Origin: an uncultured Clostridia bacterium
Lineage (GTDB): Bacteria > Bacillota > Clostridia > Christensenellales > Aristaeellaceae
Direction of reading: 5' to 3'
Assembly: GCA_934636425.1 (NCBI GenBank)
Contig: CAKUAV010000085.1
Span: 1 to 13,218 of the forward strand
Length of the DNA stretch: 13,218 nt
A model generated the notes under the pieces. The model saw only the letters and a list, made by a program, of their open reading frames with translations. It ran no database searches and was not told the DNA's origin. A program made the position numbers and the translations under genes. Shown one piece after another: positions 6,488-12,948 of this stretch (the first letter of the stretch is position 1; every line of letters starts with the position of its first letter).

Positions 6488-7774
6488 ATGATTGACATTT
6501 CTTCGATGACAAACAGACAGTGGGATCTGATCGTCGTGGGCGGCGGCATGACCGGCGTGGCGGCGGCGGTTTCCGCCAGACGCGAGGGCGTTGAGAACGT
6601 GCTGCTGATCGAGAAGGCCGGCTTTCTGGGCGGCGCGGCGGCCACCAGCCTGATTACGCCGTTTATGCGCTTTTACACCACTGTGAACGGCGAAAAGTTC
6701 CTGCTCAGCCGCGGCTTCTTTACCGAGCTGCGCGCGCTCATGCGCGAGACCGGCGCTCAGAACGAGACCGATTACGCCATCCATGAGGAGTATCTCAAGG
6801 TTGCGCTCGACAGGCTGGTGAAGAAGGAGGGCATACAGCCGCTCTATCACGCCATGCTCTGCGGCGTTCACAAGGACGGCGAGACAATCACGGCGGTCGA
6901 CGTGGCCACAAAGGCGGGAAAGCTGACGTTCAAGGCGCGCTATTTCATCGACTGTACCGGCGACGCCGATCTGGCCGCGCAGGCGGGCTGCCCGTTCCAT
7001 CTGGGCCGTCCGGACGGGCTGTGCCAGCCCATGACGCTGTGCTTCCGCGTGGGCAACATCGACACGCCCGCGTTCTGGAAGGGCATGAAGGACGTGCAGG
7101 CCAAGTACAAGGAGCTCAAGGAGGCCGGCGTGATCAAAAATCCGCGCGAGGACGTGCTGGCGTTCAAGACGCTGGACGACGGCGTGATTCACTTCAACAC
7201 CACCCGCGTCGTCAGGCACGACCCCACCAATCCCTTCGACGTGACCGAGGCCGAGATGATCGCGCGCGAGCAGATGGTCGAGCTGGTCGAGTTCCTCAGG
7301 AAGTACGCGGCGGGCTGCGAGCACTGCCAGATGCTCTATTCCGCGGGCGAGATCGGCGCGCGCGAAAGCCGCATGATCGACGGCGAATACCTGCTGACCG
7401 AAATGGATCTCAAGAACTGCACCAAGTTTGAGGACGCCATCGCCGCGGGCAACTACGACATCGACATACACAACCCCGAGGGCAGCGGCACCAGCCACTA
7501 CTTCTTCGAGGACGGCACATGGTACACAATCCCCTATCGCAGCCTGCAGCCGAAGAACGCCGACAACCTGCTGGTGGCCGGGCGCTGCATCTCCTCCACG
7601 CACGAGGCGCAGGCCTCCTACCGCATCATGCCCATCGTCACCACGCTGGGCGAGGCGGCGGGCGTGGCCGTGGCTGTGGCCAATGCCGACCACACCGGCG
7701 TGAAGCAGGCCGACGTGAAGAAGATTCAGGCCACGCTTGAAAAGAACGGGGCGTTCACCGGCCTTAATGCCTGA
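6488..7774 (+). CDS. FAD-dependent oxidoreductase (FAD_oxidored, PF12831-like)
   Basis: 428 residues. The N-terminal Rossmann FAD site reads DLIVVGGGMTGVAAAV (G18-x-G20-x-x-G23), with the ribose-binding acidic residue E42 in LLIEKAGFLGG. The second flavin motif is YFIDCTGDADLAAQAG (about 153-168). The C-terminal FAD cap is NLLVAGRCISSTHEAQASYRIMPIVTTLGEAAGVAVAVA, which is characteristic of this family. The substrate is unknown; relatives are often annotated only as FAD-dependent oxidoreductase. No signal peptide is seen, so it is cytoplasmic. GGGAGG at 6473-6478 lies 9 nt before the ATG. A second ATG at 6481 opens a 4-codon frame that overlaps the true start and is ignored. It has its own promoter and no close partner; the next gene on the strand is the amidohydrolase, 692 bp away. 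Confidence 0.92.
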   Translation: MIDISSMTNRQWDLIVVGGGMTGVAAAVSARREGVENVLLIEKAGFLGGAAATSLITPFMRFYTTVNGEKFLLSRGFFTELRALMRETGAQNETDYAIHEEYLKVALDRLVKKEGIQPLYHAMLCGVHKDGETITAVDVATKAGKLTFKARYFIDCTGDADLAAQAGCPFHLGRPDGLCQPMTLCFRVGNIDTPAFWKGMKDVQAKYKELKEAGVIKNPREDVLAFKTLDDGVIHFNTTRVVRHDPTNPFDVTEAEMIAREQMVELVEFLRKYAAGCEHCQMLYSAGEIGARESRMIDGEYLLTEMDLKNCTKFEDAIAAGNYDIDIHNPEGSGTSHYFFEDGTWYTIPYRSLQPKNADNLLVAGRCISSTHEAQASYRIMPIVTTLGEAAGVAVAVANADHTGVKQADVKKIQATLEKNGAFTGLNA

Positions 7775-7792
7775 CGCACCACAATCATAACC

Positions 7793-7818
7793 CGAACGGC
7801 GAGAAAACAGGCGGTTCG
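7793..7818 (+). terminator. Weak hairpin after the FAD oxidoreductase gene
   Basis: CGAAC-G-GC (7793-7800) can pair with GC-G-GTTCG (7811-7818) with one G-G mismatch and a 10-nt loop, 19 nt after the stop. There is no T-run, and the next promoter begins immediately, so this is only a candidate for the end of the transcript. Confidence 0.3.
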
Positions 7819-7820
7819 CG

Positions 7821-7829
7821 TGCTATAAT
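7821..7829 (+). promoter_or_regulatory. Extended -10 promoter ahead of the 89-bp repeat array
   Basis: TGC-TATAAT with TATAAT at 7824-7829, the same extended -10 core as at 6418-6426. No good -35 is present at the expected distance. If used, the transcript starts near 7836 and reads through the whole repeat array into the amidohydrolase gene, giving a leader of about 630 nt. Confidence 0.5.
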
Positions 7830-7930
7830 AGAGTGAAAAGCGCGCGAGCCGCCGCTTTATATGCCGGCCGTGCGGCGCGCTGCGCTTCAGCGTGCGCTCG
7901 AAGGCGCTTCCGGAGCGGACAGGCGGCAGG

Positions 7931-8363
7931 GCATTGCGGCGCGTCGACTCGAACGCTCGGGAATCGGCGACGGCGGTTTCGGATGGATGGCTCTCGGGGC
8001 GCGCTTCAAATGCGGCAGGGCATTGCGGCGCGTCGATTCGAACGCTCGGGATTCGGCGAAAGAGGTTTCGGGTGGATGGCTCTCGGGGCGCGCTTCAAAT
8101 GCTGCAAGGCATTGAGGCGCTTCGATTTGAACGCTCGGGATTCGGCGATAGCGGTTTCGGGTGGCTGGCTCTCGGGGCGCGCTTCAAATGCTGCAAGGCA
8201 TTGAGGCGCTTCGATTTGAACGCTCGGGAATCGGCAACGGCGGTTTCGGGTGGATGGCTCTCGGGGCGCGTTTCAAATGCTGCAAGGCATTGATGCGCTT
8301 CGATTTGAACGCTCGGGAATCGGCGAAAGCGGTTTCGGATGGAAGGCCGTCGGGGCGCGCTGT
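7931..8363 (+). repeat. 89-bp tandem repeat array, five units
   Basis: Units begin at 7931, 8020, 8109, 8198 and 8287 with exact 89-bp spacing; the fifth is incomplete and decays near 8363. Each begins GCATTG(C/A)GGCGC and contains GAACGCTCGGGA, GGTTTCGG(A/G)TGG and GGCTCTCGGGGCGCG, ending in TTCAAATGC(T/G)GCA. Units 3 and 4 differ at about six positions. Since 89 is not a multiple of 3, the same DNA is read in all three frames in turn, so the array does not look protein-coding. Each unit junction forms AATGC-(6 nt)-GCATT, and TTCAAAT/ATTTGAA form a competing outer stem (for example 8094-8131). The region 7830-7930 before it shows no gene. Confidence 0.92.
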
Positions 8364-8368
8364 GAGAG

Positions 8369-8393
8369 GGCGCGCGGACACACGGGACGCGCC
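8369..8393 (+). repeat. GC-rich hairpin after the 89-bp array
   Basis: GGCGCG (8369-8374) pairs with CGCGCC (8388-8393) around a 13-nt loop, just beyond the decayed last repeat unit. No T-run follows. It may simply be part of the structured leader. Confidence 0.3.
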
Positions 8394-8429
8394 GTTCCTT
8401 GCGCGGTTTACAAAAAAGGCATACGCGGC

Positions 8430-8445
8430 GCGCCGAAAGCGGCGC
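8430..8445 (+). promoter_or_regulatory. Hairpin directly before the amidohydrolase ribosome binding site
   Basis: GCGCCG (8430-8435), AAAG loop, CGGCGC (8440-8445), then AAAAA and the GGCAGGA ribosome binding site at 8451-8457. The stem ends only 5 nt before that site, so it could influence translation or RNA stability. This is inference from position. Confidence 0.4.
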
Positions 8446-8466
8446 AAAAAGGCAGGATGACAGACA

Positions 8467-9255
8467 ATGGTCTACGACGTACACGCACATATTTTTCCGG
8501 ACAAAATCGCCGAAAAGGCGGCGCACAGCATCGGCGCTTTTTACGATGGCTTTCATATGGACTGCGACGGCAGCGTTTCGGGGCTCATAAGGGCGGGCGA
8601 TCGGGCGGGCATCAGCCGCTTTCTCGTCCACTCCGTCGCGACAGCGCCGGCGCAGATACACAATGTCAACGCGTTCATCGCCGAGCAGGTGAAGGCGCGT
8701 CCCGACCGGTTCATGGGCTTTGGCTCGCTGCATCCGGATATGGAGGACGTCGAGGCCGGCGTTCAGAGCATCATCGATCTGGGACTGCACGGCGTAAAGC
8801 TGCATCCGGACATGCAGGCCTTCGCGCTGGACGAGGCGCGCGCCATACGCCTTGTCAAGGCGGTCGAGGCGAAGAAGCTCCCCATGATGATCCACGCGGG
8901 CGACTACCGCTATCATTACTCGAACCCGCCGCAGATCCGCAAAATGCTTGCCGAAGCGCCCGATCTGACGGTCATCTGCGCGCATTTTGCCGGCTACAGC
9001 GTCTGGGACGAGGCCGAGAGCCTGGCCGGCGCGAAGAATATGTACGTCGACTGCTCCAGCTCGATGTACGCCATGACCGACGACGACATCGTGCGGCGCA
9101 TACGCCTCTTCGGCGCGGATCGCGTGATGTTCGGCACGGACTATCCGATGTGGGAGCCGGAAAAGGAGCTGGAGCGCTTCATGAATCTGCCGCTTCACGA
9201 CGACGAGCGCGAGCAGGTGCTCTGGAAAACCGCCGCGTCGGTATTGGGAATGTGA
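8467..9255 (+). CDS. Amidohydrolase_2 family metal-dependent hydrolase
   Basis: 262 residues, a TIM-barrel metallo-hydrolase of the PF04909 type. Metal and active-site candidates are in the expected order: H6-x-H8 in YDVHAHIFP, K111 and H113 in GVKLHPDMQ, H143 in MMIHAGD, H173 in CAHFAGY and D225 in MFGTDYPMW. Members hydrolyse or decarboxylate small cyclic or carboxylated substrates; the substrate here is not recognisable. The ATG at 8467 starts exactly at the family-typical MxxDVHAH and follows GGCAGGA at 8451-8457. The protein ends in NAARLLGL-like KTAASVLGM. It lies downstream of the 89-bp repeat array with no other gene between. Its last codons take part in a degenerate 92-bp duplication. 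Confidence 0.92.
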   Translation: MVYDVHAHIFPDKIAEKAAHSIGAFYDGFHMDCDGSVSGLIRAGDRAGISRFLVHSVATAPAQIHNVNAFIAEQVKARPDRFMGFGSLHPDMEDVEAGVQSIIDLGLHGVKLHPDMQAFALDEARAIRLVKAVEAKKLPMMIHAGDYRYHYSNPPQIRKMLAEAPDLTVICAHFAGYSVWDEAESLAGAKNMYVDCSSSMYAMTDDDIVRRIRLFGADRVMFGTDYPMWEPEKELERFMNLPLHDDEREQVLWKTAASVLGM

Positions 9256-9360
9256 CAGGCGCTGCGCGGCTCTTCGCAAGACCGAGCGGAGAGACTGCCG
9301 CGCGGGCGAATGATCGGGAAAATGCCGCAGACGCGCTGGAGATGTGACAGGCGCTGCGCG
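9226..9360. repeat. Degenerate 92-bp direct duplication over the amidohydrolase 3' end
   Basis: ATGTGACAGGCGCTGCGCG occurs perfectly at 9250-9268 and 9342-9360, offset 92. Similarity extends upstream (GAAAA.CGCCGCGTCGG at 9226 against GAAAATGCCGCAGACGC at 9318). The first copy includes the stop codon and last codons of the amidohydrolase (KTAASVLGM-stop); the second reads ENAADALEM-stop in the matching frame. The second copy is therefore a decayed duplicate of the gene end. The rest of the gap to 9581 is GC-rich with no gene that I can support. Confidence 0.7.
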
Positions 9361-9581
9361 CTCCGGCTGGGCGCTGAGAAGCGTCTGACGCGGCGCTGCA
9401 TGGGCGGCGGCGATCGGTGCGGCGAGCGGAATCCCTTCGGACGGGACGGGAAGGCGGCAAACCGAAGGAAAGCGGCCGCGCTGGAAACGCGAAGGGCGCG
9501 GTTCGGCCGAGAGGAAGCATTGCGACTTCACATTTTTTTTCAGATGGACTGCGAAAAGCCGGGCGAACGGCTTGGCGCAGC

Positions 9582-9615
9582 AAAAAAAAACGGGGCTGAA
9601 GCGAATCAGTCCCGT
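9582..9615 (-). terminator. Intrinsic terminator of the EamA transporter gene
   Basis: On the minus strand ACGGGACTG (complement of 9607-9615), an 8-nt loop and CAGCCCCGT (complement of 9590-9598, one mismatch) are followed by a run of nine T (complement of 9582-9590). It lies 19 nt past the transporter stop. The stem could also end transcripts arriving from the amidohydrolase side, though the plus-strand T-run is short. Confidence 0.88.
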
Positions 9616-9633
9616 CTTTGCGCACTGCGACTG

Positions 9634-10509
9634 TCAGAAGCTCAGCATGACGATGCTGCCCGTGGCCAGCACGATGCCCGCGATCTGCACGGGCGTGAGC
9701 TTTTCGTGGAAGAGGAAGCAGGAGTAGAGCACGGAGAGCACCAGCACGCCGCCGTTGTCGATTGTGAAGAGCACGGTCGCGTCCACCAGCGTGAGCACAT
9801 ACAGCACCATGTGGCAGGCGATCGTCGCCGACAAACAGCAGGTCAGCAGGTAGATCAGCGATTTTCTGCTCATCCTGAAGCCGCTGGTCAATACGCTCCT
9901 GTCGCGCACGAGCTGTATGGCCGCGCTCAATATCGACATGCCGAGGAACGTCAGCACGATCATCTCGTTGCGCTGCGCGCCGGCCATCTTCGCCTGCTGC
10001 GTGTTGAGCAGTATGCTGTACAGGCCGTTTGTGGCGAATATCACGAGACACCAGGGCAGGAACGACTTCGTGCTGCCCCTGAGCGACAGACCGCGCAGGT
10101 TCATCAGTATGAACGAGACCAGCATGAGGCCTATGGCGGCAAACTGCATCGCGCTCAGCCGCTCGCCCATAAAGAGCGCGTTGAAGACCATGGGCACTGT
10201 GATGCCGCCGAAGAGGCACATGACCATCTGGAAGGAATAGGAGCCGCCCTTGCTGGCCTTGATCATGGAAAGATTGTACAATAGCAGCACGACGGCGTTG
10301 GTCAGGCCGCACGCCCATGTGACGGGCGAGGGCGCAAAGCGAAAGCCGCTCACCAGCAGCGTGGCAATGCCGGCGAACGCGCCGTAGGAGATCGAGAACA
10401 CTGTGGACGTGTCCTCATCCGCGCTTCGGCTGGACGAGAACAGCTTGAGAAAGAGCGACTGAAAGGAATAGAGTACAACCATCACGGCGACGAGCAGGGC
10501 GGTCGTCAT
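9634..10509 (-). CDS. EamA/DMT superfamily transporter
   Basis: 291 residues with about ten hydrophobic segments arranged as two EamA-like halves. The first half ends near the FMGERLSAMQFAAIGLMLVSFILMN block (about residues 117-141); the second ends near FLFHEKLTPVQIAGIVLATGSIVMLSF at the C-terminus. Both halves carry the E-(R/K)-L-(S/T)-x-x-Q signature typical of this superfamily. DMT proteins move small metabolites such as amino acids or nucleotide precursors across the cytoplasmic membrane; the substrate cannot be told here. The ATG at 10509 has GGAGGATGCTCT directly upstream. It has its own near-consensus promoter and terminator, so it is a single-gene unit, transcribed away from the T-box leader. 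Confidence 0.9.
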   Translation of the reverse strand: MTTALLVAVMVVLYSFQSLFLKLFSSSRSADEDTSTVFSISYGAFAGIATLLVSGFRFAPSPVTWACGLTNAVVLLLYNLSMIKASKGGSYSFQMVMCLFGGITVPMVFNALFMGERLSAMQFAAIGLMLVSFILMNLRGLSLRGSTKSFLPWCLVIFATNGLYSILLNTQQAKMAGAQRNEMIVLTFLGMSILSAAIQLVRDRSVLTSGFRMSRKSLIYLLTCCLSATIACHMVLYVLTLVDATVLFTIDNGGVLVLSVLYSCFLFHEKLTPVQIAGIVLATGSIVMLSF

Positions 10510-10547
10510 AGAGCATCCTCCGTTTCAATGTAAAAGTGCATGACACC

Positions 10548-10575
10548 ATTATAGCGCTTTGGCGCGATTTGTCAA
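10548..10575 (-). promoter_or_regulatory. Promoter of the EamA transporter gene
   Basis: On the minus strand TTGACA (complement of 10570-10575), 16 nt, then TATAAT (complement of 10548-10553): both boxes match consensus. The spacer holds a small palindrome, GCGC-CAAA-GCGC, that could be an operator. The RNA start near 10541 leaves a leader of about 30 nt. Confidence 0.85.
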
Positions 10576-10589
10576 TGCGCATAAAGGAC

Positions 10590-10618
10590 TTGACAGCGGG
10601 GAAAATCTTCGATATAAT
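10590..10618 (+). promoter_or_regulatory. Consensus sigma-A promoter of the T-box leader
   Basis: TTGACA (10590-10595), exactly 17 nt, TATAAT (10613-10618): a perfect consensus pair. The RNA would start near 10625. Its -35 box is only 14 bp from the -35 box of the divergent transporter promoter. Confidence 0.9.
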
Positions 10619-10624
10619 ACAGAC

Positions 10625-10901
10625 AAACTGTGATAAACAGGCAGCGATGAAGAAGTGAGTAGCGCCGAAGAGCGCCTTGAGCGAGCCGGGAGGGTGCAAG
10701 CCGGCGGCGGCGGGCGGCGTGAATATGGCTTTGGAGCTTTCAGCGCGAGCGTGAAAACCGTGAGCGCCGGACGGAACGTCTCCGTTAAAAGGCGGGTCGG
10801 CGACAGGCCGGCCGACGAGTCTCCGCGCGCAATGCGCCGGGGAGAAGCAGGGTGGTACCGCGTTTTATGAACGTCCCTCGCATGGCGAGCGGCGTTTTTT
10901 T
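10625..10901 (+). ncRNA. T-box leader (tRNA-sensing riboswitch)
   Basis: The T-box sequence AGCAGGGTGGTACCGCG is at 10846-10862. Stem I elements precede it: AGTAG at 10658-10662, a distal loop with GGGTGCAA at 10692-10699 flanked by CCGG arms (10686-10689, 10701-10704), and the specifier side TGAATATGG near 10720-10728. A Stem III-like hairpin is GTCGGC/GCCGAC (10796-10801, 10811-10816). Uncharged tRNA pairing with the specifier and the T-box bulge stabilises an antiterminator and allows readthrough. The specifier could be read as ATG (10725-10727, Met) or TAT (10724-10726, Tyr); metG downstream favours ATG. This is inferred, not proven. Confidence 0.93.
10871..10901 (+). terminator. T-box-controlled intrinsic terminator
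   Basis: An 11-position stem (10871-10881 against 10885-10895, one mismatch, one G-U pair) with ATG as loop is followed by a T-run at 10895-10901. It sits 8 nt after the T-box sequence. Its 5' arm would compete with antiterminator formation. Confidence 0.9.
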
Positions 10902-10989
10902 ATTGCCGCTCGATTCGGCGGCCTGCGGACAGACGATATAGACGATACGAAAACGAAACAACGCTCTGCAATCGGGGAGGGATTGATCC

Positions 10990-12942
10990 ATGGTGAATTG
11001 TCTCTATGTTGCGCCGAACGGCGACGATAAGGCCAAGGGCACGATCGAGGCGCCCTTTAAGACGCTCCAGGCGGCGCTCAAATGCGTCGAAACGCTGGGC
11101 GAGAGCTGCTGGGACGGCGAAATCACCGTCTGCCTGCGCAGCGGCGTGTATCCGATCGACAAGACCGTGTCGATCAGCGTGAACGCGCCGGTGACCGTGC
11201 GCTCGTTTGACGGCGAGCAGGCAATATTCGACGGCGGCCGCGTGATCTCCGGCTTTGAGGAGGGCGCGCTTAACGGTCTGCGCTGCTGGACGGCCAGGCT
11301 CGAGGACGGCGAATACTTCAACTCGCTGTTCGTAAACGGCGCGCGCAGAACCCGCGCGTTCCTGCCGAAAAAGGACTACTACTACATCGAGGATGTGCCC
11401 GGCCAGCCGCTCGATCTGCCCTTCAACGTGCCGGGCGACCGCTTCATCGTGAAGGCGGGCGATTTTAAGCCCACGCGCAACCTGCGCGACGTGCAGGTTC
11501 ACGTGTTCCACTACTGGTCGGACGAGCTGATGCCGGTTCTCTCCTATGATCCCGAGACGCGGCTGCTTATTTCCGATCATCCCTCCCACTACACGCTGCA
11601 CGACGACCTCAAACAGCACTATGCCAAATACCGCATCGAGAACCTCTTCGAGGGGCTGACCGAGCCGGGCGACTGGTATATCGACCGCGCGGAAAAGACG
11701 CTCTACTATCTGCCCATGGACGGCGAGACGATTGAAAACACCAGCGTCGTCGCGCCGGTGTGCGAGCAGGCGTTTGACATCCACGACAGCTGCGACCTGA
11801 CGATCGACAATGTGACGATACGCCATTTCGACTGGGCGGTGCATGAGGTGTCCGTTCAGGGGCAGGGCTCCACACAGGCGGGCGGCGCTGTGACGTTTGC
11901 GCGCTGCCATCGCTGCGCGCTGACCAACGCCGTGATCGAGCACGTCGGCTATTACGCCATCGATGTGCGCGAGGGCTGCTCCGTGATCAAGCTGTGCGGA
12001 AACGTGCTGCGCGACATGGGTGCGGGCGGCGTGAAGATCAACGGAACCGACGCAAAGGGCGCGCTCGAGGGGCGCACGCACCACATCCGCGTGTGCGACA
12101 ACCTGATTACTGAAGGCGGGCGGCAGTTCCTGGCCGGCATCGGCGTGATCAGCATGCACGCGCATCATGTGACGATCGCGCACAACGTGATACACGATCT
12201 GTACTATTCCGGCGTGTCGTGCGGCTGGGTGTGGGGCTATGCCGAGAGCGTGTCCCACGACAATGTGATCGAGTACAACCACATATACGATCTCGGCCAT
12301 TTCGTGCTGTCGGATATGGGCGGCATATATATGCTGGGCGTGCAGCCGGGCTCGGTCATACGCTACAATCTCATACACGACATCGAAAAGGCCAATTACG
12401 GCGGCTGGGCGATCTATCCCGACGAGGGCTCGAGCCACCTGTTGATCGAGAACAACATCGGCTATAACACCACGTCCTCGTGCTTCCATCAGCACTATGG
12501 CCGCGAGAACATCGTGCGCAACAACATATGGGCGTTCGGCAGCGAGGGCGTGATCGCCTGCACGCGCCTTGAGGAGCACGTCGGCTTTACGTTCGAGCGC
12601 AACATCGTATTGACCGACGATCAGCCGCTGTTCACCGGCTTCGGCATGGCGGGCATAAAGAGCGACATGAACGTCTACTGGGACATTCACGGGAAACCGC
12701 TCGAGTATGCGCCCAATCTGCGCAGCCGCGATATACGCGTGCCCATGGACTCTCTGAAGAAGCAGGGCTATGATCTGTTCACCGTTGTGGCCGATCCGCT
12801 GCTTCGCGATCCGGCGCACGGCGATTTCACGCTCGATCCGGCCTCGCCCGCGCTGGGCATGGGCTTTGTGCCGATCGACATGACGGGACTGGGCGTCCGC
12901 GAGGGACGCGGCAAAGAGTTTGAAAATCAATCCGAGGAGTGA
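10990..12942 (+). CDS. Right-handed parallel beta-helix protein, GH141-like
   Basis: 650 residues. The N-terminus, CLYVAPNGDD-KAKGT-EAPFKTLQAAL, then ITVCLRSGVYPI and QAIFDGGRVISGF, is the usual entry of beta-helix carbohydrate-active proteins. NSLFVNGARRTRAFLP (about 111-126) and the WYIDRAEKTLYYLP block (about 232-245) resemble GH141-type proteins. From about 255 to 530, beta-helix rungs carry N-x-I/V and H-x-I patterns (NVIHDLYYSGVSCGW, NHIYDLGHFVLSDMGGIYM, NLIHDIEKANYGGW, NNIGYN, NNIWAFG). GH141 members cut fucose- or xylose-containing glycans; activity here is inference, and other beta-helix families remain possible. No signal peptide is seen, so it appears cytoplasmic. GGGAGGG lies 8 nt before the ATG. 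It lies between the T-box and metG, 6 bp before the latter. A weak own promoter (TTCGGC, 17 nt, TATAGA, about 10914-10942) is possible. Confidence 0.85.
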   Translation: MVNCLYVAPNGDDKAKGTIEAPFKTLQAALKCVETLGESCWDGEITVCLRSGVYPIDKTVSISVNAPVTVRSFDGEQAIFDGGRVISGFEEGALNGLRCWTARLEDGEYFNSLFVNGARRTRAFLPKKDYYYIEDVPGQPLDLPFNVPGDRFIVKAGDFKPTRNLRDVQVHVFHYWSDELMPVLSYDPETRLLISDHPSHYTLHDDLKQHYAKYRIENLFEGLTEPGDWYIDRAEKTLYYLPMDGETIENTSVVAPVCEQAFDIHDSCDLTIDNVTIRHFDWAVHEVSVQGQGSTQAGGAVTFARCHRCALTNAVIEHVGYYAIDVREGCSVIKLCGNVLRDMGAGGVKINGTDAKGALEGRTHHIRVCDNLITEGGRQFLAGIGVISMHAHHVTIAHNVIHDLYYSGVSCGWVWGYAESVSHDNVIEYNHIYDLGHFVLSDMGGIYMLGVQPGSVIRYNLIHDIEKANYGGWAIYPDEGSSHLLIENNIGYNTTSSCFHQHYGRENIVRNNIWAFGSEGVIACTRLEEHVGFTFERNIVLTDDQPLFTGFGMAGIKSDMNVYWDIHGKPLEYAPNLRSRDIRVPMDSLKKQGYDLFTVVADPLLRDPAHGDFTLDPASPALGMGFVPIDMTGLGVREGRGKEFENQSEE

Positions 12943-12948
12943 ATATAT

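Noticed and set aside
6481..6495. 4-codon open frame overlapping the FAD oxidoreductase start
   Set aside because: Likely a chance ATG; the ribosome binding site spacing and family start fit the ATG at 6488.
6248..7693. 481-codon open frame on the minus strand
   Set aside because: Antisense shadow of the FAD oxidoreductase gene, caused by codon bias in GC-rich DNA.
8109..8140. tRNA T-loop-like GATTCGAAC/GATTTGAAC in the repeats
   Set aside because: No acceptor stem, D-arm or anticodon arm around it at tRNA spacing; chance resemblance.
7931..8363. CRISPR array
   Set aside because: The whole 89-bp unit is repeated, with no alternation of short identical repeats and unique spacers; no cas gene is present.
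7833..8460. Repeat protein encoded by the 89-bp array
   Set aside because: The period is not a multiple of three, so peptide units cannot repeat in one frame; the three frames each show the same segments in turn.
8095..9531. 478-codon minus-strand and 365-codon plus-strand (8250-9347) open frames
   Set aside because: Both overlap the amidohydrolase, whose metal-binding motifs are intact; the frames also run through the 89-bp repeats in arbitrary registers.
9179..10318. Long open frames over the EamA transporter (minus 9179-10318, plus 9310-10284)
   Set aside because: Shadows of the transporter gene at 9634-10509, which has membrane segments, a ribosome binding site, a promoter and a terminator.
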